Assembly: GCF_028613635.1 (NCBI RefSeq)
Contig: NZ_JAQRMY010000005.1
Coordinates: 124,001 to 188,000, forward strand
Direction of reading: 5' to 3'
DNA length: 64,000 nucleotides
DNA from: Devosia sp. ZB163
GTDB lineage: Bacteria > Pseudomonadota > Alphaproteobacteria > Rhizobiales > Devosiaceae
The notes beneath the pieces were generated by a model, which searched no databases, was not told where the DNA came from, and saw only the letters and a list, made by a program, of their open reading frames with translations. Position numbers and translations under genes: made by a program. Below are positions 26,716-36,079 of the stretch, piece after piece (within the stretch, counting starts at the first letter, position 1; every line of letters starts with the position of its first letter).

Positions 26716-27819
26716 ATGACCGACGCACCAACTCGCCCCGTTCCCCAGCCCGGCATCCTCAAGATCGCGCCCTATGTGCCGGGCCGATCGGACGCGCCTG
26801 AGGGCGTGAAGCTGGTAAAACTCTCGGCCAACGAGTCCCCGCTCGGCGCCAGCCCCAGGGCTGTGGAGGCGATGATGACTCAGGCCGGCCGGATGCACAT
26901 CTATCCCGAGGGCTCGTCGCGGGAGCTGAGGATGGCGCTCGGCGAGGTCCACGGCATCTCGCCGGACCGGATCGTGTGCGGTTTCGGCTCGGACGACATC
27001 CTGCACCTGCTGGCACAGGTCTACCTGGGTGAAGGCGACGAGGCGCTGATGAGCCAATATGGCTTCAACGTCTATCCGATCATCACCCGGGGCGCTTCGG
27101 CCGAGATTGTCATGGTGCCGGAGACCGACTACCGGGCCGATGTCGATCGCATGCTGGCGAGCGTGACCGAGCGGACCAAGGTTGTCTTCCTCGCCAACCC
27201 CAACAACCCGACCGGCACCTACCTGCCAGCGGCCGAGGTCGAGCGGCTCCATGCGGGGCTGAGGCCCGACATCCTGTTCGTCCTCGACAGCGCCTATGCC
27301 GAGTATGTCACGGCGTCCGACTATTCGGTGGGCATCGACCTCGTCGACAAGTCCGAGAACGTCGTGATGGTGCGCACCTTCTCCAAGATGGGCATTGCCG
27401 GCGAGCGCGTGGGCTGGATGTATGGCCCGCCCCATATCGTCGATGCGGTCAACCGCATCCGCGGTCCGTTCAACGTCTCGCTCTCGGGGCAGGCTGCCGC
27501 TGCTGCTGCTGCGCGCGACGTCGAGTTCACGGCGCGGCTGCGCGACCACAATGCGCGGTGGCGCGAGTGGCTTACGCTCGCGCTTTCGGGCAATGCCATC
27601 CGCGTGCCGCCCAGCCAGGGCAACTTCGTCCTCGCACTGTTCGAAAATGTCGAGACGTCGAAGGCCGCCTTCGGGGCGCTGCGCGACAAGGGCCTGATCG
27701 TGCGCGAGATGCACGGCTACGGCATCCCGGAAGGGCTCAGGATTTCCATCGGCCTCGAGGAGCACATGCGTGCCGTGGTCGAAGTTTTGAAGGCGTTCGG
27801 CGCTCCGGGGGCTAACTAG
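26716..27819 (+). CDS. hisC: Histidinol-phosphate aminotransferase
   Basis: PLP-dependent fold-type I aminotransferase, 367 residues, catalysing the histidinol-phosphate step of histidine synthesis. Relatives also act on phenylalanine and tyrosine precursors. The N-terminus ILKIAPYVPGRSD and LSANESPLGASP are typical. FLANPNNPTGTYLP and the PLP Lys in RTFSKMGIAGERVGWMYG are visible. The ATG at 26716 was chosen for the expected N-terminus; the frame stays open upstream through other genes. It directly abuts tyrC (0-base gap), so it probably functions in aromatic amino acid synthesis as well. Confidence 0.93.
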   Translation: MTDAPTRPVPQPGILKIAPYVPGRSDAPEGVKLVKLSANESPLGASPRAVEAMMTQAGRMHIYPEGSSRELRMALGEVHGISPDRIVCGFGSDDILHLLAQVYLGEGDEALMSQYGFNVYPIITRGASAEIVMVPETDYRADVDRMLASVTERTKVVFLANPNNPTGTYLPAAEVERLHAGLRPDILFVLDSAYAEYVTASDYSVGIDLVDKSENVVMVRTFSKMGIAGERVGWMYGPPHIVDAVNRIRGPFNVSLSGQAAAAAAARDVEFTARLRDHNARWREWLTLALSGNAIRVPPSQGNFVLALFENVETSKAAFGALRDKGLIVREMHGYGIPEGLRISIGLEEHMRAVVEVLKAFGAPGAN

Positions 27820-28803
27820 ATGTTCGACAAGATCACCCTCATCGGCATCGGCCTCATCGGTTCGTCCATCGCCCGCGCGGTGAAGCTCAAGGACCTGGCC
27901 AAGACGATCGCGATCACGACCCGCAAGTCCGAGACGCTGGAGGAAGCGCGGGCGCTCGGGCTGGGCGACATTTACACGCTAGACGCCGCCGAGGCGGTGG
28001 CCGGGGCCGATCTCGTCATCCTCTGCACGCCGGTCGGCGCCTATGAAGAGGTGATGAAGCAGATCGGTGGCGCGCTGGCTCCGGGTGCCATCCTCTCCGA
28101 CGTGGGCTCGGTCAAGGGCTTCGTCCTCAAGGTTATGAAGCCCTATGTGGCTGAGGGCGTGCACCTGATTCCCGGCCATCCGATCGCCGGCACCGAGCAT
28201 TCCGGTCCGTCCGCCGGCTTCGCCGATCTGTTCGTCGGCCGCTGGTGCATCCTCACCCCGGAAAAGTCGGCCGACCCGGTGGCAGTCGACCGCCTCACCT
28301 CGTTCTGGGGGGCGCTCGGTTCCAATGTCGAGTGCATGGATGCCAACCATCACGACCTGACGCTCGCCATCACCAGCCACGTGCCGCACCTCATTGCCTA
28401 CAATATCGTGGGCACGGTCTCCGACCTCGAGGCCGACACGCAGTCCGAGGTGATCAAGTTCTCGGCCTCGGGTTTCCGTGATTTCACGCGCATCGCGGCC
28501 AGCGATCCGATCATGTGGCGCGACGTGTTCCTTACCAATCGCGACGCCGTGCTCGAGATGCTGGGCCGGTTCCTCGAAGACCTGAGCCGGTTGCAGCGCG
28601 CCGTGCGCGTGGGCGACGGGCCGGCGATGCAGGAGCTCTTCACCCGCACCCGCGCCATCCGCCGCTCGATCATCACGGCGGGCCAGGAAACGGCGGCGCC
28701 CGATTTCGGCCGTCCGCACGGCACCACGGGCAATGCGATCGTCCAGCCCGAGGACGTGACGCCGTTCGCCGTCCGCGAGCATGGCGGCGGCGAGGACGCC
28801 TAG
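27820..28803 (+). CDS. tyrC: Prephenate/arogenate dehydrogenase
   Basis: NAD(P)-dependent oxidative decarboxylation of prephenate or arogenate in tyrosine synthesis. The 327 residues start with the dinucleotide-binding LIGIGLIGSSIARA. ILCTPVGAYEEV, SDVGSVKGFV and HPIAGTEHSGPSAG (with the catalytic His) follow, and the C-terminal helical domain includes FRDFTRIAASDP. There is no ACT regulatory domain. It starts at the first base after the hisC stop, so the two form an operon. Its TAG shares CTAG with the convergent DUF2125 gene. Confidence 0.94.
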   Translation: MFDKITLIGIGLIGSSIARAVKLKDLAKTIAITTRKSETLEEARALGLGDIYTLDAAEAVAGADLVILCTPVGAYEEVMKQIGGALAPGAILSDVGSVKGFVLKVMKPYVAEGVHLIPGHPIAGTEHSGPSAGFADLFVGRWCILTPEKSADPVAVDRLTSFWGALGSNVECMDANHHDLTLAITSHVPHLIAYNIVGTVSDLEADTQSEVIKFSASGFRDFTRIAASDPIMWRDVFLTNRDAVLEMLGRFLEDLSRLQRAVRVGDGPAMQELFTRTRAIRRSIITAGQETAAPDFGRPHGTTGNAIVQPEDVTPFAVREHGGGEDA

Positions 28804-29807
28804 AACAGCGGCAGCAGCTGGGCAAACACCACGGTCAGCAGTTTCACCTGACCGTCGGTGATGGTCAGCGTATTGCTGAAGTTGCCCTCGCCCTGCGGTG
28901 CGCCGCGCAGGATGGCGAGTTGCACCGCCGGCACGTAGTCGGCGAAGCGCTCGAGGACGCCTTTGGTGGTGTAGTTGATCTCGCCTTCGGGATAACCGGC
29001 AGCATTGAGACGCAGCTTGCCGGCCACGTCGAAGCGTTCTTCGGGGTTGGGCTGGCTGCCCGAGAAGCGGACGATGTCGAGTTCGCCTCCGGCCGCCTGC
29101 CAGCGACGGATGGCGTCTGGCGCCCCGAAGTCGTGGAGGTCGGCGGGAAGGCCGCTCAACTGGGCCTCGAGCGTCGCGTTGCCGCCCGCGATCTGCAGGC
29201 CGGGCAGGTCGAGGTCGGACACCGTGACATAGTTGGCGACGGCGGAGGTGCCCGCGGTCTTGTCGAGGCCGGCGGGGTTGTCCACCAGATGGGCCTCGAC
29301 ATGCTTGGCGGCCGCTTCGCGGACGTCCCCGGCCACGGTGTCGGTGACGGCAAGGTCGTCAGCTTCGATGGAGAAACGACCCAGGCGCCAGCCTTCGCCG
29401 CTCAGCCCCTTGACCGGATCGGCTGAAACAAGGCGCAGGCTGCCATCGAGGCCGGTGAAGTCGAGCCGGCGCTGGCTGCCGGAGAAGGCATCGGCATAGG
29501 CGAACGGGCCCTTGGCCGAAAAGATCGCGTGCGTGGGGTTGTAGACCAACACCGACGCCCGGAGCCCGGCGAAGGTCACGGTCAGGTCCTGCTCGACCAA
29601 CGTGCCCTCGGCACAGTCGAGGTCGAAGCGGAAGGGGAAGCCGGTGACGTTGAACGTCGCGCAGGAGAACTTGGGAGCGCTGTCGCCATCATTGGCCGCC
29701 AGCCTCTCGACCTGGCCGCGGATCTCCCCCGCGGCCCAGAACCAGCCCGCGGTCCAGGCCGCCACGACCACGATCACCGCGATCGCGAGCCAGAGGAACT
29801 TCCGCAA
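28800..29807 (-). CDS. DUF2125 family membrane-anchored protein
   Basis: About 335 residues. An N-terminal hydrophobic helix (RKFLWLAIAVIVVVAAWTAG) anchors a large periplasmic region with repeated amphipathic strands, e.g. FNVTGFPFRFDLDCAEGT and AGLRASVLVYNPTHAIF. This is the pattern of DUF2125, common in Hyphomicrobiales and reminiscent of AsmA/lipid-transfer-like beta domains. I chose the TTG at 29807 because GGAG lies eight bases upstream; the GTG at 29813 is too close to that site. Function unknown. It ends on a CTAG shared with tyrC. Confidence 0.88.
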   Translation of the reverse strand: MRKFLWLAIAVIVVVAAWTAGWFWAAGEIRGQVERLAANDGDSAPKFSCATFNVTGFPFRFDLDCAEGTLVEQDLTVTFAGLRASVLVYNPTHAIFSAKGPFAYADAFSGSQRRLDFTGLDGSLRLVSADPVKGLSGEGWRLGRFSIEADDLAVTDTVAGDVREAAAKHVEAHLVDNPAGLDKTAGTSAVANYVTVSDLDLPGLQIAGGNATLEAQLSGLPADLHDFGAPDAIRRWQAAGGELDIVRFSGSQPNPEERFDVAGKLRLNAAGYPEGEINYTTKGVLERFADYVPAVQLAILRGAPQGEGNFSNTLTITDGQVKLLTVVFAQLLPLF

Positions 29808-29893
29808 AGTCACGTCTCCTATGCCGGCGCAGGCGTTGCGCGCGGCGGACCGTATCGGTACGAACATGACGGGGGCAAGGCGGAACGGCTGAA

Positions 29894-30445
29894 GTGGCGC
29901 AGATATCAACGCATTGGGTGTTCGGCTACGGCTCGCTGATCTGGCGGCCGGGTTTCGCCTTCGTCCGCCAGGTGCCGGCGATGCTACGGGGCGTTCATCG
30001 TCGCCTGTGCGTCTACTCGCAGCGCCATCGCGGTACGGCAGCACAGCCGGGTCTCGTCTTCGGACTCATGCCGGGGGGCTCATGCCGGGGCGTGGCCTTC
30101 GAGGTGGAAAGCAAGCGCTGGGACGAGGTTCACGCCTATCTCAGCGAGCGTGAGATGGACCACGGTGTCTACAAAGAGGCCTTCCGCCCCATGCTGGTCG
30201 ACGGCCAAGTCGTCTCGGGCCTCGCCTTCGTCGCCGATACCCGCCATGTCCAGTATGCCGGCAAGCTCGCCATTGCCGAGCAGGTCCGGCTCGTGAGGTC
30301 AGGGGTCGGCGAATCCGGCCCCAATCCCGAATACGTGCTGGAAACCGCCCGCAGGCTGGCAGAACTGGGCATCCGCGACCGCTATCTCGACGAGGTGGTA
30401 ACGGCGCTACACGGCGTCGACATCCCGGTGGTGGCTTCGGCCTAG
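29894..30445 (+). CDS. Gamma-glutamylcyclotransferase (ChaC family)
   Basis: A 183-residue ChaC-like enzyme that would cleave glutathione to 5-oxoproline and Cys-Gly. The substrate-binding signature is VFGYGSLIWRPGF (about residues 9-21). The catalytic Glu lies in SEREMDHGVY, and LAIAEQVRLVRSGVGESGPN matches the family's C-terminal half. It starts with GTG. A second, divergent family member lies at 37.4-38.2 kb. Its stop shares CTAG with the convergent hypothetical gene. Confidence 0.92.
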   Translation: MAQISTHWVFGYGSLIWRPGFAFVRQVPAMLRGVHRRLCVYSQRHRGTAAQPGLVFGLMPGGSCRGVAFEVESKRWDEVHAYLSEREMDHGVYKEAFRPMLVDGQVVSGLAFVADTRHVQYAGKLAIAEQVRLVRSGVGESGPNPEYVLETARRLAELGIRDRYLDEVVTALHGVDIPVVASA

Positions 30446-30786
30446 GCCGCGCTCAATCCCAGAATCGGCTCGGCCCCCTCGAGGTCCCACACCACGGTCA
30501 GGCGCTCGATGGCGTCCGTGCTGGTTTCGACGTGGAAGACACGGTCGGCGCAATCCATGGCGAGGCGGAAGCGGGCGCGGCTCACGGCATCCTCGACGAG
30601 GTCGGCGGCGCCACCGGCCCACAGCACGTGCGGACCAAGCGCGATGAGGTAAAGTTCGTCGCCGGCGAAGCGGAAGTCCTCGAGCCGCAGCGGCTCAAGC
30701 GCGTAGTAGCGGCCAGAGCGGCCGCGCCAGTTCACCGGATGCGCCATCGCATGTTGCAGCAGCGTACGATCAAGTGTCGGCACCAT
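30442..30786 (-). CDS. Hypothetical protein
   Basis: A 114-residue soluble protein, unrecognised. The sequence starts VPTLDRTLLQHAMAHPVNWR and continues YYALEPLRLEDFRFAGDELY, with VFHVETSTDAIERLTVVWDL near the end. It has no signal peptide or membrane helix. ATG 30786 was preferred over an upstream frame (to 30852) that has no ribosome-binding site. It ends on a CTAG shared with the ChaC gene. Confidence 0.7.
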   Translation of the reverse strand: MVPTLDRTLLQHAMAHPVNWRGRSGRYYALEPLRLEDFRFAGDELYLIALGPHVLWAGGAADLVEDAVSRARFRLAMDCADRVFHVETSTDAIERLTVVWDLEGAEPILGLSAA

Positions 30787-30901
30787 GCCCCGGCTCCCTC
30801 GGTTCCCCAGTCGAAGGGAACAAAAGTAGAACAAACTTGAGACAAATGTCAAGCCCCGCCAAGGCTGACAACTACAGCTATGGGCTGCGTCGCCTGCCCC
30901 G

Positions 30902-31726
30902 TCAAGATATAGTGGGCTTGACCGCCGCGGGGGCTATCCCCTGTGCCAACTTATCGAGCTTTTCGCGCAGGGCGGGGTCGATCGGGCGTTTGAGCCCTTC
31001 CTCATACGCCGAGAGGATCAGCCGGTTGGTTTCGCCCTCGATCGCCGTGATGAGCCGGGCGCGGAACTCTTCCGTCGGCAGACCGGGCGGAATTGCCGGC
31101 AGGAAGCGGGCCCGGGCCGTACCGCGCCACAGCAGCAGGCTGTTGCGCCCCCAGAAGAGACCGGAGTTCAGCGCCACCGGCACGACCGGCACGTTCAGCG
31201 CCTCGTATAGACGGACAACGCCGTAGCGGTAGTCATGCGGTTCGAGCGGGGCTTTCCGCGTCCCCTCGGGGAAGATGATGATGCGGGCGCCACCGGCGGC
31301 GGCCTTTCGGGCATCCTCGAGCATCATGGGAATGGCATCGCCACCGCGCGAACGGTCGACGCGGATGGTATCGAAAGCCATCGCCGCCTTGCCGAAGAAG
31401 GGAATGTCCATCAGCTCCTTCTTGGCGATGAAGGCCGGCCGCTCAGCCCCCGGCAGCAGGGCGAAGATGTCCCAGTCGCTCATGTGCTTGGAAGCAATGA
31501 TGCAGGGGTCGGCCGGAATGTTCTCTTCGCCCGCAACGTCGGTTCTGATGCCGGCGAGCCAGCGCAGCGCGAAGAGGTTCGAATGGATCCAGTAGAGTGC
31601 GATGGCCCAGCCGAACTTCGTCCGCCCGCGCAGCACGGCGCTCAGGCCCACGATGATCGCCAGCGGCACCGTCTGCAGGTAGAAAAAGGCATAGAAAAGC
31701 AGCGAGCGGATCGCCTGGCCGATCAA
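30902..31726 (-). CDS. plsC: 1-acyl-sn-glycerol-3-phosphate acyltransferase (PlsC family)
   Basis: Acylates lysophosphatidic acid in phospholipid synthesis at the inner membrane. The 274 residues begin with a hydrophobic helix (SLLFYAFFYLQTVPLAIIVG). Acyltransferase block I is KHMSDWD (H-x4-D), and block III is FPEGTR; FIAKKELMDIPFFGKA lies between. I chose the TTG at 31726 because GGGGAGGAC lies 5-8 bases upstream and the product starts at the helix; the frame continues upstream only as a shadow of ftsX. It is 62 bases downstream of ftsX and probably co-transcribed. Confidence 0.92.
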   Translation of the reverse strand: MIGQAIRSLLFYAFFYLQTVPLAIIVGLSAVLRGRTKFGWAIALYWIHSNLFALRWLAGIRTDVAGEENIPADPCIIASKHMSDWDIFALLPGAERPAFIAKKELMDIPFFGKAAMAFDTIRVDRSRGGDAIPMMLEDARKAAAGGARIIIFPEGTRKAPLEPHDYRYGVVRLYEALNVPVVPVALNSGLFWGRNSLLLWRGTARARFLPAIPPGLPTEEFRARLITAIEGETNRLILSAYEEGLKRPIDPALREKLDKLAQGIAPAAVKPTIS

Positions 31727-31788
31727 TTGAAGTCCTCCCCTTCCGGCCGGCACCGTGCCTGCTTGCGGCGCCGGGGACAATAGGCCCG

Positions 31789-32727
31789 TCAGGACGTCTT
31801 CTGCAGGAAGCGTCGCACAGTCATGCGCGAAGTGATAGCGGTCATAGCGGCGATCACGGGGATGACGGCGAGGATGCCGAACATGCCGTCGATGCCGAGG
31901 GCGAAACGGCCGAAGAGGATGCCAAGCTGCTGACCGGCCTCCTGCGGCACCATCGATCCGGCGGCAAGGCCGACGAGGAAGAAGAAGAGCAGCGCGCCAA
32001 GGCCTCCGATGATGCCGCCCCGGAAGCCGATGGTGAGGAAGCGGCCCTGGAACTCGCCGGCGATGAAGCTGTTGGAGGCGCCGATGAAATGCAGCACGTC
32101 GACGATTTCGCGGTTGGAGGACATGGTGCCGCGCGTCGCGAAGATGATGGCGAGCACCGTCGCAACGACGATCAGGGCCAGTACGAGAAGGCCCGAGGCG
32201 ACGATGGTGCCGGCCATGACGTTGAGCTGCTGACGCCATGCGGCATGGGTATCCAGGCTGGCGCCCTTCACCGACTGCAGGTCACGCTCCAGCTTGGCGA
32301 TGTCCGCCTCACCGGGATCAGCCAGTTGCACGACGACGAGGCGGGGGATGTCGATTGCCGACAGGTCGAGCCCGGCGCCGAGCCAGGGCTCGAGCAGTTT
32401 CTGGCTCTCTTCGAGCGTCAGGGCCTGCGCGGAGGCGACGCCGGGCGTTGCTTCGGCCAGCGCTACCGCCGTGCGCAGGTTCGAGTCCATCACCTCGCCC
32501 TCCATGGGGCGGATCTGGATGGTCATCTCGCGGCCGACGTCGGACGACCAGGCAATGGCGGATTTCTGCACCAGCACCACCCCACCAAGGGTCACGCCGG
32601 AGAGGAAGGTCATGATGGCGATGAGCAGCACCAGGGTGCGTCCGGCGACCGAGCGCTCGGGGACGATCGGGGCGGCGCGCTCGCGGCTATCGAGGCCGGC
32701 AAAACGGGGGAGCCTGAGCTCAATCAC
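31789..32727 (-). CDS. ftsX: Cell division permease FtsX
   Basis: Membrane subunit of FtsEX, which transmits ATP hydrolysis to periplasmic cell-wall hydrolases at the septum. The 312 residues have one helix near residues 31-53, an extracytoplasmic domain (about 54-170) and three C-terminal helices (about 175-195, 232-255, 275-295). The segment [11 protein letters not shown]-like [17 protein letters not shown] is family-typical. It overlaps ftsE by eight bases on the same strand, so the two are translationally coupled. Confidence 0.93.
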   Translation of the reverse strand: MIELRLPRFAGLDSRERAAPIVPERSVAGRTLVLLIAIMTFLSGVTLGGVVLVQKSAIAWSSDVGREMTIQIRPMEGEVMDSNLRTAVALAEATPGVASAQALTLEESQKLLEPWLGAGLDLSAIDIPRLVVVQLADPGEADIAKLERDLQSVKGASLDTHAAWRQQLNVMAGTIVASGLLVLALIVVATVLAIIFATRGTMSSNREIVDVLHFIGASNSFIAGEFQGRFLTIGFRGGIIGGLGALLFFFLVGLAAGSMVPQEAGQQLGILFGRFALGIDGMFGILAVIPVIAAMTAITSRMTVRRFLQKTS

Positions 32728-33379
32728 TGAACACCACCTGGCCCTCGTGGAGGTTCATGCGCGGGAAGGGGAAGTTGTCGAGCAGGGGCAACTCGTGCGT
32801 CGCGAGGATGATGGTCGTTCCCATCTTGTTGAGCTCGGCGAAGAGCCGCACGAGGCGCAGCGACAGCTCGGGGTCGACGTTGCCGGTGGGCTCGTCGGCG
32901 AGAAGGATGTCGGGCCGGCCGATGACGGCACGGGCAATGGCGGCGCGCTGCTTCTCACCGCCCGAGAGAACCGCCGGGTGCGCATCGAGCCGGGAGCCGA
33001 GGCCGACCCATTCGAGCAGCTCGGTGACATTGGCGCGGTAGCTCGATTCCGGCTCGCCCAGGACGCGTAGCGGCAGCGCCACGTTCTCGAAGGTCGTCAG
33101 GTGGTCGAGCAGACGGAACTCCTGGAACACGATGCCGATGTGGCGCCGCATCTGGAGCAGGGCATCCTGGTCGAGTGCCGAGGTATCCTTGCCGAACAGG
33201 GTCACGCGGCCGCGTGTGGGCCGGAGCGAGAGCAGCAGGAGCTTGAGCAGCGACGTCTTTCCGGACCCGGAGGGACCGGTAAGGAAGTGGAAGGTGCCGG
33301 GTTCGATGCGGAAGTTGAGATCGCGCAGGATCTCTGGGCCCTGCCCATAGCGCAGGCCAACATTGGAGAACTCGATCAC
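32720..33379 (-). CDS. ftsE: Cell division ATP-binding protein FtsE
   Basis: Cytoplasmic ATPase of FtsEX, 219 residues. Walker A is [11 protein letters not shown] (about 36-46), with Q-loop [14 protein letters not shown], signature [14 protein letters not shown], Walker [15 protein letters not shown] and switch His in ATHELPL. The Q-loop region FQEFRLL is characteristic of FtsE. It is the first gene of an ftsE-ftsX-plsC run. The 161 bases between it and the divergent zinc-ribbon gene should hold both promoters. Confidence 0.94.
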   Translation of the reverse strand: MIEFSNVGLRYGQGPEILRDLNFRIEPGTFHFLTGPSGSGKTSLLKLLLLSLRPTRGRVTLFGKDTSALDQDALLQMRRHIGIVFQEFRLLDHLTTFENVALPLRVLGEPESSYRANVTELLEWVGLGSRLDAHPAVLSGGEKQRAAIARAVIGRPDILLADEPTGNVDPELSLRLVRLFAELNKMGTTIILATHELPLLDNFPFPRMNLHEGQVVFSD

Positions 33380-33540
33380 CGGGCCTATCCGCTCCGAATC
33401 AATTGCAGGGCATCATAACAGCGGTCCCCCGCGTCAACGGGCGTTCTCACCGACAATTCAGCCCAAATCTTGGTCGCGGGCAGCGGAATATGATGGCGCC
33501 GGTTTGAGGAAACTTAACGCCCTCCGCCTAGGTTCGAATC

Positions 33541-34491
33541 ATGCGTTCGCCTCAGCAAAAAACAGTTGTCATCGCCTGCCCGCATTGCGGCACGCGCTAT
33601 CAGCTGCCGCCCGATACGCTAGGGGCGAGCGGGCGCAAGGTGAGCTGCGCGCATTGCGGCCAGTCGTGGCTCGCCGAGGCGCAAACCCCGCCCCCAGAGG
33701 ATCGGCTGTTCACGCCTGGCGAGGAAGAGGTGCTCGATCGCGAGTTCACCGCGCTCCAGCAGCGGGCAGGGCTGGCCGGGGTGCCGGATCCACTGCAGCA
33801 GTTGACATCGCAGGAAGCGCCGCCACCACCCGAAGTGGTCAAGTCCATTGCCGAAATCCGGGCGGCGATCGCGCCGCGAGCGGCCATGGAGCCCGAGACC
33901 GAAGCGCCTGAACCTGTTTCCGACAAGGCAGCCAGGGGCCGGATCGAGAAGCGCCAGCGCGCCGTCGGCGCTGCCCTCCCGGCAGCACGACTCATCCGCG
34001 CCGTTCGGCTGGCCTCGGTGGTGCTGCTCGTGAGTGTGCTCGGTGCCGGATATGTGTTCCGTACCGAGATCGTGCGCCTCATTCCTGACATGGCTGGCGT
34101 TTACTCGGCGCTCGGCCTCGGTGTGAACGTCGTCGGCCTAGAGTTCAGCGACGTGTCTACCGTCGTCACCCGACGTGGCGAGGACAGCGTGTTGAGCGTC
34201 ATAGCCAAGATACGGCCGGTTGAAGCCCGCCGAGTCGTCGTGCCCCCCGTTGTCGTGACTTTGCTCGATGATCGCGGTGCACAGGTTTACCAGTGGAGCG
34301 TGATGCCTGCTGCCGGCGATGTTGCGCCGGGCGAAGCGCTCGACTTCACCGCCGAACTCGCCTCGCTGCCCGCTGCAGCGACCCAACTGCGGCTCGGCTT
34401 TGCCGACAGCGCGGTCCGCACGCAGGCCGCCAACACGGCGGCCGCAACACCATTGCCCGAACACGAACCTATTCAGAAGAGCGATCACTGA
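33541..34491 (+). CDS. MJ0042-type zinc-ribbon protein with a transmembrane helix
   Basis: A 316-residue protein. The N-terminal zinc ribbon has C13-x2-C16 and C36-x2-C39 (IACPHCGTRYQLPPDTLG, KVSCAHCGQSW). A Pro/Glu-rich linker follows (about 45-145), then one helix at about 154-176 (RLASVVLLVSVLGAGYVF). The remaining 130 residues form a beta-rich extracytoplasmic domain resembling DUF3426. Cellular role unknown; the family often accompanies ftsE in these bacteria. Its stop shares a base with the receiver gene's start. Confidence 0.88.
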   Translation: MRSPQQKTVVIACPHCGTRYQLPPDTLGASGRKVSCAHCGQSWLAEAQTPPPEDRLFTPGEEEVLDREFTALQQRAGLAGVPDPLQQLTSQEAPPPPEVVKSIAEIRAAIAPRAAMEPETEAPEPVSDKAARGRIEKRQRAVGAALPAARLIRAVRLASVVLLVSVLGAGYVFRTEIVRLIPDMAGVYSALGLGVNVVGLEFSDVSTVVTRRGEDSVLSVIAKIRPVEARRVVVPPVVVTLLDDRGAQVYQWSVMPAAGDVAPGEALDFTAELASLPAAATQLRLGFADSAVRTQAANTAAATPLPEHEPIQKSDH

Positions 34492-34901
34492 TGGCCAGGA
34501 TCCTGCTTGCCGAAGATGATGACGGCGTGCGCGCCTTTGTTTCCCGCGCGCTCCAGCATGTGGGGCACGAGGTGGTGGAGGCCGAAGACGGCGGTCTCGC
34601 CTCCGAGATCATGACTGAGGAGGACGGCCGCTTCGACCTGCTGCTGTCCGACATCAAGATGCCCGTGATGGACGGCATTGCGCTCGCGCTCAACGTCGCG
34701 GCGGGATGGCCGAACCTTACGATCGTGCTGATGACCGGCTTTGCCGACCAGCGCGAGCGGGCTCATGGCCTCGACCAGCTGATCTACGACGTGATCCCCA
34801 AGCCCTTCTCGCTGCAGCAGGTGCTTGAAAAGGTCGATGACGCGCTCAATGGTCGCCCGGCCGAAATCGTCTCGCTGGCCCGGCAGGCGATGGCCGGCTA
34901 G
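34491..34901 (+). CDS. Stand-alone receiver-domain response regulator (CpdR-like)
   Basis: A 136-residue single receiver domain. The acidic pocket is EDDD (8-11), the phospho-acceptor Asp54 lies in LLLSDIKMPVMDG, the switch Thr in VLMTGFAD and the conserved Lys in VIPKPFSLQQVL. The sequence and the neighbouring zinc-ribbon gene fit CpdR, the receiver that primes the ClpXP protease for cell-cycle substrates in alphaproteobacteria; that assignment is inference. TGATG overlap with the gene before. It shares CTAG with the convergent gene. Confidence 0.9.
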   Translation: MARILLAEDDDGVRAFVSRALQHVGHEVVEAEDGGLASEIMTEEDGRFDLLLSDIKMPVMDGIALALNVAAGWPNLTIVLMTGFADQRERAHGLDQLIYDVIPKPFSLQQVLEKVDDALNGRPAEIVSLARQAMAG

Positions 34902-36004
34902 TCGGACCGCACGTCCAGCACTCGTACATCGTAGCTCTCCGCAGCTTCCTCCATGAAACGGAGGAAGAGTGCGCCTTCACGCTCGATGTCGGCGATATCG
35001 GCCTTGCGCAGGCGGTGGTAGGGCTCGACCGCGAGGATTGCCGCGCCCTTTTTCCTGTCGATGCTCCACCCGGCGGCGATGACGCCGTCGACGAGTACGG
35101 CCGGCCTGAAGTCGGCGAACAGGTTGATGCGCGTCTCGTCGTCCTTGGCGAGCATGCGGCGGCGGTTGTCGTAGCCGAGATAGACATTGTCGTAGAGCGG
35201 CAGGAAGCGGACAGGGGCCGGGGTGTCGGCATCCGGCCGCGGTGCGTCTGGCAGATCGAAGTGCTCGCGGCCGTCGGGGGCGGTGAAGGTGACGAGCTCG
35301 GTACGCAGCGCCTCGAGCGCCTCGCCGAGTCTCGAAAGCCGCGACCAAGTCTGCATGTCGGCGACACTGGCTGGCCCGTAGGCGGCGAGATAGCGGCGGG
35401 CCAGGGTTTCGCGGGCGATCGGGCGCTCGTAGGGGGCGGGTAGCCAGTTGCCGATGCGGGTGATCACTGGCGAATGGCCGGAGCCCCAGATGCGGGTCGG
35501 CGGGATCTGGATCAGCGTGTCGGTAGACTGCAGCAGCATGGTCATGGCCAATGGCTCGCCCTCGGGGAAGCGCTCGGAGAGGCGCTTGCCGAGTTGCCCG
35601 GCGGTCATCGGCCCGACGTCGAGCAGTTCACGCGCCAGCGCCAGCACGGCCGCTTCGTCATTGCCGCCGAATCGCTTCCTGAAATTGCTGAGCCAGAAGG
35701 AGCGCAGGAACGGCTGCATCTGTTCGCGGATGCCGATCAGATCGTCGGCGGTATGAAGGTGGAGCGTGCCGCGCATCGTCGTGGCGCGGGCGAGGGTGCG
35801 ATCGACGATCAGCGCAGTCAGTGCCTCATGGGTGAAACCGGCGAGGCGCGACCAGAGGCCGATATAGGGGTCATGGGTCTGCTGCGCCTGGAGGCCGAGC
35901 AGCCATTCCACCGTCGCGACGATGTCCTTGTCGCTCCGCTCGAGCAGCATCTGGCGGGCCAGCGTCGCGCGGTTGAGCTGGCGGTCGGTCAGGGTCTCGG
36001 GCAT
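34898..36004 (-). CDS. Winged-helix DNA-binding domain protein (AlkZ-like, DUF1006 type)
   Basis: A 368-residue protein of the HTH_42 family, whose studied members (AlkZ, YcaQ) are DNA glycosylases that unhook interstrand crosslinks. Visible family features: QLNRATLARQMLLER at the start, LLGLQAQQTHDPYIGLWSRL (with the Q-x-Q pair usually found at the active site), TMRGTLHLHTADD, and LPLYDNVYLGYDNR. No signal peptide. The ATG at 36004 follows ACGGAG by about seven bases. Whether this branch is an active glycosylase is open. Confidence 0.87.
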   Translation of the reverse strand: MPETLTDRQLNRATLARQMLLERSDKDIVATVEWLLGLQAQQTHDPYIGLWSRLAGFTHEALTALIVDRTLARATTMRGTLHLHTADDLIGIREQMQPFLRSFWLSNFRKRFGGNDEAAVLALARELLDVGPMTAGQLGKRLSERFPEGEPLAMTMLLQSTDTLIQIPPTRIWGSGHSPVITRIGNWLPAPYERPIARETLARRYLAAYGPASVADMQTWSRLSRLGEALEALRTELVTFTAPDGREHFDLPDAPRPDADTPAPVRFLPLYDNVYLGYDNRRRMLAKDDETRINLFADFRPAVLVDGVIAAGWSIDRKKGAAILAVEPYHRLRKADIADIEREGALFLRFMEEAAESYDVRVLDVRSD

Positions 36005-36079
36005 GGCGCGACTCCGTCGTGGCACTGGCCAAGACTAGAGCGCTGACGCTGACAGGGTTTGTCAGCAGTGCAAAGGCGA

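Noticed and set aside
31727-32239. Upstream extension of the plsC frame
   Set aside because: It overlaps ftsX in another frame and has no acyltransferase character; the TTG at 31726 has a strong ribosome-binding site.
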